This document shows positions 9,027 through 16,819 of a stretch of DNA of 64,000 nucleotides, one piece after another (position 1 is the first letter of the stretch; each line of letters starts with the position of its first letter). Below the pieces are notes generated by a model. The model was given only the letters and a program-made list of their open reading frames with translations. It searched no databases and was not told the DNA's origin. Position numbers and translations under genes: made by a program. This DNA comes from Arthrobacter sp. H35-D1 (lineage in GTDB: Bacteria > Actinomycetota > Actinomycetes > Actinomycetales > Micrococcaceae), in assembly GCF_030063185.1 (NCBI RefSeq), contig NZ_JASISP010000001.1, positions 310,001 through 374,000 on the forward strand, read 5' to 3'.

Positions 9027-9512
9027 ATGAATATTGATGAGACCCCTCTTCCGGGCATCGGGGTGCGCAGGGAACTGCGCCTCGCCACCGGACGACGCGT
9101 AGGGGTCGTGACCCACCGTGACGGCCATACCGAGCTGATCCTCTCCCGCGTGGATGATCCGGATGCCTGTGCCGCATCCATACCGCTCAGCGCCGAGGAA
9201 GCAGCCGCGCTGGGCCAGCTGCTGGGCTCCGCCCAGCTCATTTCCCAGCTCAGCACCGAACAAGAAGATGTCTCCGGCGTCAGTACGCACCAAATCATGG
9301 TCCGCCCTGGCAGCGCCTACTCCGGCCGCCCCTTGGGCGACACCCAGATGCGTACACTCACCGGCGCCTCCATTGTGGCGTTGCTGCGTGACGGTGACGT
9401 GGTGGGCTCGCCGCGTCCCAGCGAAATCCTGCGCGCCGGCGACATGGTGGTCATAGTCGGCACCGACGACGGCTTGGCTGAAGCAGCACGCATTTTGCAG
9501 TCACGATTGTAG
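9027..9512 (+). CDS. khtT: Cation:proton antiporter regulatory subunit (KhtT-like, RCK_C/TrkA_C)
   Basis: This is a soluble regulator of a CPA2 K+/H+ antiporter. The 161-residue protein has an N-terminal small domain (to about 75) and a C-terminal TrkA_C/RCK_C domain (about 85-160), with the block LGDTQMRTLTGASIVALLRDG followed by LRAGDMVVIVGTDD. In Bacillus KhtT this domain binds cyclic di-AMP and controls KhtU. The open frame extends far upstream without family resemblance. The ATG at 9027 (MNIDETPLPGIG) gives the family start. Only 6 bases separate it from the antiporter gene, so the two are co-transcribed. Confidence 0.85.
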   Translation: MNIDETPLPGIGVRRELRLATGRRVGVVTHRDGHTELILSRVDDPDACAASIPLSAEEAAALGQLLGSAQLISQLSTEQEDVSGVSTHQIMVRPGSAYSGRPLGDTQMRTLTGASIVALLRDGDVVGSPRPSEILRAGDMVVIVGTDDGLAEAARILQSRL

Positions 9513-9518
9513 AACCGG

Positions 9519-10697
9519 ATGGATCCGACGACGCTCACCATCATCCAGCTCGGAATAGTCTTTTTCGGGCTCGGGTTTTTGGGTCGTCTGGCGGGTCGCA
9601 TCGGCATGTCACCGGTTCCGCTCTACCTGCTGGGTGGTCTGGCCTTTGGTGAAGGGGGATTCGTCAATCTCGCCGGTATTGACGGTTTTGCCCACATTGC
9701 CAGTGAAATTGGCGTCATCCTGCTGCTGCTTATGCTTGGTTTGGAATATTCGGCCACGGAGCTTGTCACAGGGCTGAAGCAATCGTGGATGGCCGGGGTG
9801 CTGGACCTGGTGTTGAACATGCTGCCGGGTGTTGCCGTGGCCTTGATCCTAGGCTGGGGTCCTGTGGGTGCCCTCGTCATGGCAGGGATCACCTACAGCT
9901 CCTCCTCCGGTATTATCGCCAAGGTTCTTGGCGACCTCGGCCGACTCGGCAACCGCGAGACACCTGTCGTTTTGGCCATTTTGGTCATTGAGGACCTCGC
10001 GATGGCCGCGTACTTGCCCATCCTGACAGCCGTCCTGTCCGGGGTGTCGTTGCTGGGTGGCTTCACCGCCGTGGGCATTTCGCTGGCCGTGGTCACCATG
10101 GTCCTGCTGGGTGCCCTGCGTTACGGGCACATGGTTTCCAGCGTCCTGGACAGCCCGGACCGTGAATCATTTTTGTTGAAATTGCTCGGTGCCGCACTGC
10201 TGGTGGCCGGCGTTGCCTCGGCGATGCAGGTCTCTGCCGCTGTGGGTGCGTTCCTGCTCGGCATAGCCATTTCCGGCGGCACCGCAGAGAACGCGGCCCG
10301 CGTGCTGGAACCCTTGCGCGACTTGTTTGCCGCCATGTTCTTCGTGCTTTTCGGCCTCAACACCGACCCCCGAACCATCCCGCCGGTGTTGGTTGTGGCA
10401 CTGCTGTTGGCCATCGTTACGGCGCTGACAAAGGTGGCTACAGGCTGGTGGGCGGCGCAACAACAAGGGATAGGCATTCCAGGACGTGCCCGCGCCGGGG
10501 TTGCCTTGATTGCCCGCGGAGAATTCTCCATTGTCATTGCCGGGCTGGCCGTGGCGTCCGGCGCAGTCCCGGTGGAGCTGGCCGCACTGGCCACCACCTA
10601 CGTCCTCATCATGGCGGTCGGCGGGCCCATCGCCGCCCGCGTCGTGGAACCGTTCATGGCGCTGTTCAGCGGGAAGAAGCCGGAACCAATCTTGTAG
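9519..10697 (+). CDS. khtU: CPA2 cation:proton antiporter (KhtU/KefB-like)
   Basis: This is a membrane K+(or Na+)/H+ exchanger of the CPA2 family, 392 residues with about 12-13 helices. It has the conserved N-terminal FGLGFLGRLAGRIGMSP and the GVILLLLMLGLEYS block (about 66-79). A GITYSSSSGIIAKVL segment is followed by VIEDLAMAAYLPIL, where the Asp lies in the ion-binding crossover helix. RAGVALIARGEFSIVIAGLA lies near residue 340. No C-terminal RCK domain is present; that role falls to the adjacent KhtT-like protein. The pair probably adjusts cytoplasmic K+ and pH. The exact ion is not determined by sequence. Confidence 0.87.
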   Translation: MDPTTLTIIQLGIVFFGLGFLGRLAGRIGMSPVPLYLLGGLAFGEGGFVNLAGIDGFAHIASEIGVILLLLMLGLEYSATELVTGLKQSWMAGVLDLVLNMLPGVAVALILGWGPVGALVMAGITYSSSSGIIAKVLGDLGRLGNRETPVVLAILVIEDLAMAAYLPILTAVLSGVSLLGGFTAVGISLAVVTMVLLGALRYGHMVSSVLDSPDRESFLLKLLGAALLVAGVASAMQVSAAVGAFLLGIAISGGTAENAARVLEPLRDLFAAMFFVLFGLNTDPRTIPPVLVVALLLAIVTALTKVATGWWAAQQQGIGIPGRARAGVALIARGEFSIVIAGLAVASGAVPVELAALATTYVLIMAVGGPIAARVVEPFMALFSGKKPEPIL

Positions 10698-10803
10698 CGG
10701 GTGTGCAGTGGGCGTGTCACTGGTCCCGAGCACACCCTTGCACGGGCTAGACTCGATACGGAACAAACGCAGCAAGCCAGTACAGGACTGCCGATGTTTC
10801 AAT

Positions 10804-10874
10804 GCGGGCGTAGCTCAATGGTAGAGCGCTAGCTTCCCAAGCTCGATACGCGGGTTCGATTCCCGTCGCCCGCT
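10804..10874 (+). tRNA. tRNA-Gly, anticodon CCC
   Basis: The 71-base cloverleaf has a 7-bp acceptor stem (GCGGGCG with CGCCCGC), D-stem GCTC/GAGC, anticodon loop TTCCCAA with CCC at 10836-10838, a 4-base variable loop and a T-arm with TTCGATT. The discriminator is T and CCA is not encoded. The anticodon stem has one mismatch (T10830 against C10844), which is unusual for this conserved tRNA. A terminator follows at 10901-10943. Confidence 0.93.
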
Positions 10875-10900
10875 CTGTAAGTATCTGCTCCATGCGGACC

Positions 10901-10943
10901 AAGGCTGTTGCCTCCGGAATTTCCCCGGGGGCAACAGCCTTTT
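10901..10943 (+). terminator. Rho-independent terminator after tRNA-Gly
   Basis: The 12-base arms AAGGCTGTTGCC and GGCAACAGCCTT enclose a GC-rich loop and run into TTTT, 27 bases after the tRNA. This is a textbook intrinsic terminator for the plus-strand tRNA transcript. Confidence 0.85.
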
Positions 10944-11056
10944 AAAGGCGGCTTTTTAAATGCCAGCCTTTAGACGCAAAGCATTGCCGCCAACCCCGCC
11001 AAGGCGTGTAAGGTCAGCCAAAGTGGGGCATTGGGTCCCCACATGAGGGAGCTGAC

Positions 11057-12262
11057 ATGGAACACACATCACCACAGCAAGAAGCATCAACCCCGGAAAT
11101 GAGCGGGGCAGCACCGACGCTGCGACTCGGCGTCTTGGGGGCATCCCGCAAGCCCGATGAGCGCCGGGCCCCCATCCACCCCGAGCACTTTTCCCGGATT
11201 GAACCCGAAATCCGCGCCCGGATGGTGGTTGAAGCCGGATATGGGACCCGTTTTGGCATGTCCGACGACGTGCTGGCCACCCTGGTGGGCGCGGTGGCCT
11301 CCCGAGAGCAGGTCATAGCGCAGGCCGACGTCGTGCTTTTGCCCAAGCCGCAGGCCGAAGATCTTGCAGAGCTGAAGGACGGGCAAATCCTGTGGGGCTG
11401 GCCGCACTGCGTCCAGGACCGGGCCATCACCCAGCTCGCCATTGACAAGAAGCTGACGTTGATCGCCTTTGAGGCCATGAACCATTGGACGTCCGACGGC
11501 TGGTATTCGCTGCACGTATTCCACATGAACAATGAACTTGCCGGCTACTCCTCGGTCCTGCACTCGATGGCGCTGACTGGTAGAACGGGGGACTACGGGC
11601 GCCGCTTGACGGCGGTGGTTATTGGTTTTGGCGCCACCGCCCGCGGGGCGGTCACCGCCTTGAAGGCCCTGGGCATCGGCGACGTGCAGGTTCTGACAAG
11701 CCGCAACGTGGCTGCCGTTGCATCTCCAATTCACTACGTCGAAATGGTGCAATTCGATTTCGATCCTGCTCCTCCGCACACCGGATTTGTCATGCTCGAC
11801 GACGGCGACGTCCCGCTGGCCGGTTTCCTGGCCGAGGCGGACATCGTGGTGAACTGCACTCTGCAGGATCCCAACGCGCCCATGACTTACCTCGCCGAAG
11901 CCGACCTTGACGCGTTCCGCCCCGGCAGCCTGATCGTCGACGTTTCCTGCGACGAGGGAATGGGCTTCAGCTGGGCCCGCAACACCACCTTCGTCGAGCC
12001 CATGTTCACGGTGGGAAACAACGTCAACTACTATGCCGTGGACCACAGCCCCAGCTACCTGTGGAACTCCGCAACCTGGGAAATCAGCGAGGCCTTGATG
12101 CCGTTCATCGAGCCTGTGCTGACCGGCCGTGAGGCGTGGGCCGAGCATGAGACCATCGCTCGCGCCATTGAAATATCCGACGGCGTCATCGTCAACCCTG
12201 CAATCCTCGAGTTCCAGCAGCGCCAGGAAAGCTACCCGCACCTGCCGCTGGGCGAGGTCTAA
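11057..12262 (+). CDS. Alanine dehydrogenase/PNT-fold enzyme, N5-(carboxyethyl)ornithine synthase-like
   Basis: This is a 401-residue NAD(P)-dependent dehydrogenase of the AlaDH/PNT superfamily. The N-terminal domain holds GVLGASRKPDERRAPIHPEH (residues 25-44), with the Arg and Lys that bind the substrate carboxylate, then ILWGWPHCVQD. The Rossmann domain carries VVIGFGATARGAVTALKALG (about 193-212). Family members oxidise alanine or, in N5-(carboxyethyl)ornithine synthase, couple pyruvate with ornithine reductively. The FGWTHP-like WGWPHC block and the length favour the second group, but the substrate is not proven. It is a monocistronic gene with a GGGAG ribosome site, ending at a palindrome (12283-12310). 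Confidence 0.72.
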   Translation: MEHTSPQQEASTPEMSGAAPTLRLGVLGASRKPDERRAPIHPEHFSRIEPEIRARMVVEAGYGTRFGMSDDVLATLVGAVASREQVIAQADVVLLPKPQAEDLAELKDGQILWGWPHCVQDRAITQLAIDKKLTLIAFEAMNHWTSDGWYSLHVFHMNNELAGYSSVLHSMALTGRTGDYGRRLTAVVIGFGATARGAVTALKALGIGDVQVLTSRNVAAVASPIHYVEMVQFDFDPAPPHTGFVMLDDGDVPLAGFLAEADIVVNCTLQDPNAPMTYLAEADLDAFRPGSLIVDVSCDEGMGFSWARNTTFVEPMFTVGNNVNYYAVDHSPSYLWNSATWEISEALMPFIEPVLTGREAWAEHETIARAIEISDGVIVNPAILEFQQRQESYPHLPLGEV

Positions 12263-12272
12263 AACGCCTGAT

Positions 12273-12323
12273 GCACCGTGGTGGGGGGCCCCCCCCCCCC
12301 CGGGGGGGCCACAACCACGGCGC
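12273..12323. terminator. G/C homopolymer palindrome between convergent genes
   Basis: The inner sequence runs G6-C13-G7-CC (12283-12310), and flanking CACCGTGGT pairs with ACCACGGCG further out. It separates the dehydrogenase (ends 12262) from the desaturase (ends 12335). It should form a very stable hairpin and probably terminates both genes. The length of the C run is the kind of place where sequencing error is common. Confidence 0.45.
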
Positions 12324-12334
12324 ACCACGTGGCA

Positions 12335-13390
12335 TCACCGATAGCTGCGCACCAGCGGACATTCAAACGGGTCCACGGCCGACAGGCCCACCCTGTTCAA
12401 GTAGCTCACCACAATGGCGTAGGACTGGATGAGCCCCGTCTCGGTGAACGCGATCCCGTTGCGTTCACAGCTGCGGCGAACAAGGGCGTTGGCCCGGCGG
12501 AGCTCGGGCCGTGCCATGTCGGGGAACAGGTGGTGCTCCACCTGGTGGTTCAAACCACCCATGAGCGTGTCCATGAAAAACCCGCCGCGGATATTGCGGC
12601 TTGTCACGACTTGACGGGTGAGGAAATCCACCCTGCTGCCGGATTCAAGAACAGGCATGCCCTTGTGGTTCGGCGCAAATGAAGCACCCATGTAGAAACC
12701 GAAAACTCCCATCTGCACTCCCACAAATGCCAGTGCCATGCCCCAAGGGAGCAGCAGGAACAGCACTGTCAGGTACACGCCAAAACGCATGACCAGCAGT
12801 CCAATCTCCACGTACCTGTACCGAACCCCGCGGTGGCCAAACAAGGTTTTGGCCGAGTCGAGAATCAGGCTGAAGCCCAGAAACAGGATCAACGGGAACA
12901 ACAGCGTGCCTTGGTGGCGCGTAATGGCTGCGGCAAATCCGCGCTTCGTGGCGGCGCCTTCCTCATGGAACGCCACGATCCCCGTGTGGATGTCCGGGTC
13001 CTTGTCCTTCACGTTGGGGTTTTGGTGGTGGGCCGTATGCTTTTTGACCCACATGGCGTAGCTCATGCCCACCAGCAGCGGCCCCAGTATCCTCGCCGTC
13101 CAGTCGTTGGCCCAGCCCGAAGCAAACACTTGATGGTGGGCGGCTTCGTGGGCGAGGAACGCGAACTGGGTAAACAACAAACCCAGGACAGCGGCGATCA
13201 GCAGCTGAAACCACGTTTGGCCCAACAGCACAAAACCAGTGGCGGCAGCCCCGAGGAGCAGCAATAGAACGGCAAACACCAACGCATAGAACGTTCGACG
13301 GCGGCGCATCAGTCCGGCGGAGCGTGCAGTTTTCAGCAGCGTGGCATAGCTTTCAACGATGGGATTGCCGAGCTTTTGCATCATGTTCAC
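12335..13390 (-). CDS. Membrane fatty acid desaturase (acyl-CoA/acyl-lipid type)
   Basis: This is an integral-membrane di-iron desaturase of 351 residues that inserts a double bond into membrane acyl chains. All three histidine boxes are present: HEAAHH (about 81-86), HTAHH (about 118-122) and QVEHH (about 284-288). They alternate with paired hydrophobic helices as in DesA3-like enzymes, and no N-terminal cytochrome b5 domain is seen. The start is a GTG at 13390; the ATG six bases on is a near-equivalent choice. It stands alone, so electron donors must come from elsewhere. A role in cold adaptation of the membrane is a reasonable inference. Confidence 0.9.
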   Translation of the reverse strand: MNMMQKLGNPIVESYATLLKTARSAGLMRRRRTFYALVFAVLLLLLGAAATGFVLLGQTWFQLLIAAVLGLLFTQFAFLAHEAAHHQVFASGWANDWTARILGPLLVGMSYAMWVKKHTAHHQNPNVKDKDPDIHTGIVAFHEEGAATKRGFAAAITRHQGTLLFPLILFLGFSLILDSAKTLFGHRGVRYRYVEIGLLVMRFGVYLTVLFLLLPWGMALAFVGVQMGVFGFYMGASFAPNHKGMPVLESGSRVDFLTRQVVTSRNIRGGFFMDTLMGGLNHQVEHHLFPDMARPELRRANALVRRSCERNGIAFTETGLIQSYAIVVSYLNRVGLSAVDPFECPLVRSYR

Positions 13391-13521
13391 CAGTGGGTCC
13401 GGTCAGCGTCGACCCCCAAGCCGGCAAGGACAATTTAGTCCATTCATTCTACTCCCGGACTCGGCAAAAAGACCCTGAACCTGCATCCGCAGCAACAGCT
13501 CGCCGCGCGTAGCATGGGCAC

Positions 13522-13974
13522 ATGGTTGATTCACTGACCACCGAACAGCGACATCGGCTCATGTCACGCATCCGCAGCAAGGACACGAAACCGGAAATGC
13601 TTGTTCGGCGGCTGCTGTTTGCGGAGGGCTACAGGTACCGCCTGCACGCAGCGGACCTGCCCGGCACGCCCGATCTCATCTTCCGCGGTCGGCATCTTGC
13701 CATTTTTGTGAACGGCTGCTTCTGGCACTCCCACAACTGCCCCAATGGCAGCCACAACCCGACGACGAACGCCGAGTTTTGGCAGGCCAAGCGGCAGCGG
13801 ACGATCGAACGGGATGGCCAGGCACTGGCCGGGTTGGCCGATCTCGGCTGGAGCACGTTCACAGTGTGGGAATGCGAGCTGCGGGAGCTGGGCTCAGTGG
13901 CGACTTCACTTCAACACTTTCTGGGTCCTCCGCCGGGTGGAGCGAAACGGCGGGGCCATCCTTCGGCACAATGA
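13522..13974 (+). CDS. vsr: Very short patch repair endonuclease (Vsr)
   Basis: Vsr nicks DNA 5' of the T in T:G mismatches that arise from deamination of 5-methylcytosine. The 150-residue protein starts with RHRLMSRIRSKDTKPE. It has the catalytic Asp in LPGTPDLIF (residue about 51) and the zinc/His cluster in FVNGCFWHSHNCPN, and ends the core with VWECELR, matching the E. coli enzyme block for block. No cytosine methyltransferase lies within this window. The last 116 bases overlap the 3' end of the convergent MFS gene, and the tail after about residue 127 is Gly/Pro/Arg-rich and not conserved. Confidence 0.92.
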   Translation: MVDSLTTEQRHRLMSRIRSKDTKPEMLVRRLLFAEGYRYRLHAADLPGTPDLIFRGRHLAIFVNGCFWHSHNCPNGSHNPTTNAEFWQAKRQRTIERDGQALAGLADLGWSTFTVWECELRELGSVATSLQHFLGPPPGGAKRRGHPSAQ

Positions 13975-15328
13975 AGACAGGGCTGCGGACGCTGCGCAAA
14001 TTCAACCGCATCGTCAGCTGGCCGCGCTTGGCCAACACCAGTCCAATCACCACTGCGGCAAGGGCCGGCATGCCGCCGGCCACCACGGTGGCCCACTGCA
14101 CGCCCCAGTTCTCGGCCAATGAGCCCATGAGTGGGCCGCCCAGCGCCTGGCCGCCAATGAGAACCATGATGTACAGGCTCATGACACGTCCACGAATCAT
14201 GACGTTGGTGGACATTTGCACCAGCTGGTTGGCGCTGGTGAGGAACAGCAGCGAAGCGAATCCGGCCACCACCATCACCGCGCCAAAGGTGACCATGTTC
14301 GGTGCCAGTGAGGCGATGATCAGCACCACCCCATAGGAACCGGCCGCCGCCATGACCCCGCGCAGGCGCAGTCTTGCGACGCGGGTGGAAGCCAACGCCC
14401 CGCCCAGTGCGCCAAGTGCAAGGAGGGTGTTGAGCAGTCCGTAGCCGCTGGCACCGGCGTCGAACACGTTATTGGCATAGGCGGCCATCAACACCGGCAT
14501 GCTCAGGCCAAACACCGCGAAGACGGCGGCCATGACGGCCGGCCAGAAGATGGTGGGCTTGCGCAGTGCGTAGCGGACGCCTTCCATGAGTTGTCCCTTG
14601 GCGCGTTTCACCGGCGGCATTTTCACCAATTCGCCGCTGCGAATCAGGCACAGCGAAATCACCGTGATGGTGCATGCCAGGGCGTTGCCGGCAAAGGCCC
14701 ACCCGCCGCCAACGGCGCTGATCAGCACGCCGCTGACGGCCGGGCCGATCATGCCGCCCATTTGGAAGATGGAGGAATTCAGGCTGATGGCATTGCGTAG
14801 CTGCGCCGGTCCCACCAGTTCATTGACAAAGACTTGGCGGGCGGGCTGGTCGGCCACCACCACCAGGCCCAGCACGAAAGCAATGATGTAGATGTGCCAC
14901 ACCTCGAGGTGCCCCGTCAGCGCCAGGACGGCCAGGAGGGCAGCCAGCACACCGGCGGCACCTTGGGTGATCATGAGAATCAGCCGCTTGGAATACCTGT
15001 CGGCCAGAATTCCGCCCAGCGGCATCAGCAGCAGGGAGGGTGCAAACTGCATAAAGACGGTAATTCCGACGGCGGTGACGGAACCTGAGAGTTCAAGCAC
15101 CATCCAGTCCTGGGCCACCCGCTGCATCCAGATGGCGATAACGGCCAGGAGGTTGGCGGAGGCGAAGATGCGGTAGTTCCGGATCTTCAGCGAGGAAAAT
15201 GTTTGACTCCACGGCGGGCGTGTTGTCACTAGATTGATGGGGGCGGTCAGGGCAGCATTCTGATGTGCTGGTGGGGGCGTCAAAACTTTGGTCCTGGAAC
15301 TTGGGGGTGAATGGGTGTACCTCTTCAA
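13859..15328 (-). CDS. MFS exporter (EntS/DHA3-like)
   Basis: This is a 12-helix major facilitator of 489 residues with a hydrophilic N-terminus of about 45 residues. The core begins FSSLKIRNYRIFASANLLA and has motif A as GGILADRYSKRLILM and DQPARQVFVNELVG near residue 165. These features are typical of the EntS/DHA3 subgroup, which exports siderophores, macrolides and related compounds. The annotated start is a TTG at 15328 and is uncertain; later starts would shorten the tail. It is transcribed away from a LysR-type gene, with two dyads between them, so LysR control is likely. Confidence 0.82.
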   Translation of the reverse strand: MKRYTHSPPSSRTKVLTPPPAHQNAALTAPINLVTTRPPWSQTFSSLKIRNYRIFASANLLAVIAIWMQRVAQDWMVLELSGSVTAVGITVFMQFAPSLLLMPLGGILADRYSKRLILMITQGAAGVLAALLAVLALTGHLEVWHIYIIAFVLGLVVVADQPARQVFVNELVGPAQLRNAISLNSSIFQMGGMIGPAVSGVLISAVGGGWAFAGNALACTITVISLCLIRSGELVKMPPVKRAKGQLMEGVRYALRKPTIFWPAVMAAVFAVFGLSMPVLMAAYANNVFDAGASGYGLLNTLLALGALGGALASTRVARLRLRGVMAAAGSYGVVLIIASLAPNMVTFGAVMVVAGFASLLFLTSANQLVQMSTNVMIRGRVMSLYIMVLIGGQALGGPLMGSLAENWGVQWATVVAGGMPALAAVVIGLVLAKRGQLTMRLNLRSVRSPVFIVPKDGPAVSLHPAEDPESVEVKSPLSPAPAARIPTL

Positions 15329-15357
15329 CCCTAAACTGTGGTGATCTATGCCGAAAG

Positions 15358-15396
15358 AGTATGATGCCTATAAATACTATTGAGGATCGTAATAGT
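15358..15396. promoter_or_regulatory. Candidate LysR operator, two adjoining dyads
   Basis: AGTAT (15358-15362) and ATACT (15374-15378) form a perfect T-N11-A dyad, the classic LysR binding form. It is directly followed by ACTATT (15376-15381) and AATAGT (15391-15396), 9 bases apart. The site sits between the divergent MFS and LysR genes, just before the GTG start at 15413. It could mediate autorepression and control of the exporter. Confidence 0.5.
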
Positions 15397-15412
15397 GACA
15401 AGGAGCCCAGCG

Positions 15413-16288
15413 GTGTCCGACGCCCCGGTTTTTGACCCCATCCAGCTCAAGAGCTTCCTTGCCCTGGCTGAAACACGCAATTTCACCCGGGCCGCCGAGC
15501 GGCTGGGCGTCAGCCAGCCCACCGTCAGCCAGCATGTGCGCAAGCTGGAGCATGCGGCCGGTCGGGTGCTTGTCACCCGCGACACCCGTGACGTGCGTTT
15601 GACGGACAACGGGGATGCCATGGCCGGTTTTGCCCGCGCCATCCTGGCCGCCAACGACGTGGCCACCCGGTACTTCTCCGGTGCCGCAATGCGTGGCCGG
15701 CTGCGCTTTGGCACGGCCGACGACTTGGCCATCACGGGCCTGCCGCGGATTCTGCGTGAATTCCGCCAGCTGTACCCGCAGATCAACCTTGAGCTGACAG
15801 TCAGCCAGAGCGACCAGCTCCACCGCCGACTCAAGGCAGGTGCACTGGATCTGGTGTTTGTGAAGTGGGTGTCGGGCGCCCAGGAGGGCGAGGTGGTCAA
15901 GCAGGACACCTTCGCCTGGGTGGGCTTGGAGCAGACGGTGCTGGAACCCGGCGCCCCGGTGCCCGTGATTGTCTATCCAGCGCCGAGCCTGAGCCGCAAA
16001 CTGGCCCTTGACGCGCTGGAGGATGCCGGACGCACGTGGCGCGTCACCTGCACCACGAAACAAATCAGCGGCGTTCTTGCAGCGCTGCGGGCAGGGATCG
16101 GGATTGCCGTCATGCCAACGTCGCTGGTTCCGGAAGACTTGAAGATTATTACGCGGCGCTTTGACCTGCCGCCGGTGGGCGATGTGGACTTCACGCTGAT
16201 CCGCAATCCGCTGGCCAACATCGAGGTTGTGGACGCCCTGACCCAGGCCATCATGGGCCGCAAACTCACCCCGGTAGGCAGGCGGTAA
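15413..16288 (+). CDS. LysR-family transcriptional regulator
   Basis: The 291-residue protein has an N-terminal winged helix-turn-helix (FLALAETRNFTRAAERLGVSQPTVSQHVRKLE, residues about 13-44, given here as one continuous domain) and a C-terminal substrate-binding domain from about 90. I place the start at the GTG at 15413, behind AAGGAG. The upstream TTG at 15380 would lie inside the putative operator. It is divergent from the MFS exporter, which is the most likely target. The effector cannot be read from the sequence. Confidence 0.88.
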   Translation: MSDAPVFDPIQLKSFLALAETRNFTRAAERLGVSQPTVSQHVRKLEHAAGRVLVTRDTRDVRLTDNGDAMAGFARAILAANDVATRYFSGAAMRGRLRFGTADDLAITGLPRILREFRQLYPQINLELTVSQSDQLHRRLKAGALDLVFVKWVSGAQEGEVVKQDTFAWVGLEQTVLEPGAPVPVIVYPAPSLSRKLALDALEDAGRTWRVTCTTKQISGVLAALRAGIGIAVMPTSLVPEDLKIITRRFDLPPVGDVDFTLIRNPLANIEVVDALTQAIMGRKLTPVGRR

Positions 16289-16336
16289 CCCAGCTCACAG
16301 CCAGCTTGGGGCCGTGCACGGTAGACTTGTCCCGTT

Positions 16337-16747
16337 ATGATGCGAACAATATTCAAGTCCAAAATCCATCGCGCCACCGTCACCCACGCCGATTTGCACT
16401 ACGTGGGCTCCGTAACAGTTGATGCGGACCTGCTCGATGCTGCCGACATTCTGCCCGGCGAGATGGTGTCCATTGTGGATATCACCAACGGCTCCCGGCT
16501 GGAAACCTACACTATTGCGGGCGTTCGCGGCTCGGGTGTCATCGGCATCAACGGCGCTGCCGCCCACCTGGTGAATGTTGGCGACCTTGTCATTTTGATG
16601 ACCTACGCCCAAATGACCACGGCCGAGGCCTTGGACTTTGCGCCCAGAGTGGTTCATGTCGACGCCGGCAATGCGATAGTGCATCTGGGCGCCGACCCGG
16701 CCGAGGCCGTGACCGAGGGCCTGCTGCGCCCGGCTTTCGCCCTTTAA
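16337..16747 (+). CDS. panD: Aspartate 1-decarboxylase precursor
   Basis: PanD decarboxylates L-aspartate to beta-alanine for pantothenate and coenzyme A synthesis. The 136-residue proenzyme begins [20 protein letters not shown]. It contains the self-cleavage site in YVGSVT, where Gly-Ser cleavage (Ser about 26) generates the pyruvoyl cofactor. The later INGAAAHLV block contributes to the active site. Its length matches the family. It lies 48 bases after the LysR gene on the same strand, with no panB or panC nearby. Confidence 0.95.
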   Translation: MMRTIFKSKIHRATVTHADLHYVGSVTVDADLLDAADILPGEMVSIVDITNGSRLETYTIAGVRGSGVIGINGAAAHLVNVGDLVILMTYAQMTTAEALDFAPRVVHVDAGNAIVHLGADPAEAVTEGLLRPAFAL

Positions 16748-16819
16748 ACTGCGCGTCCCTTAGCCGGCACCTCCGCCAGCCAGCCACACTTCACCTGCCA
16801 CTTTCGCCAGCCACCCTTT

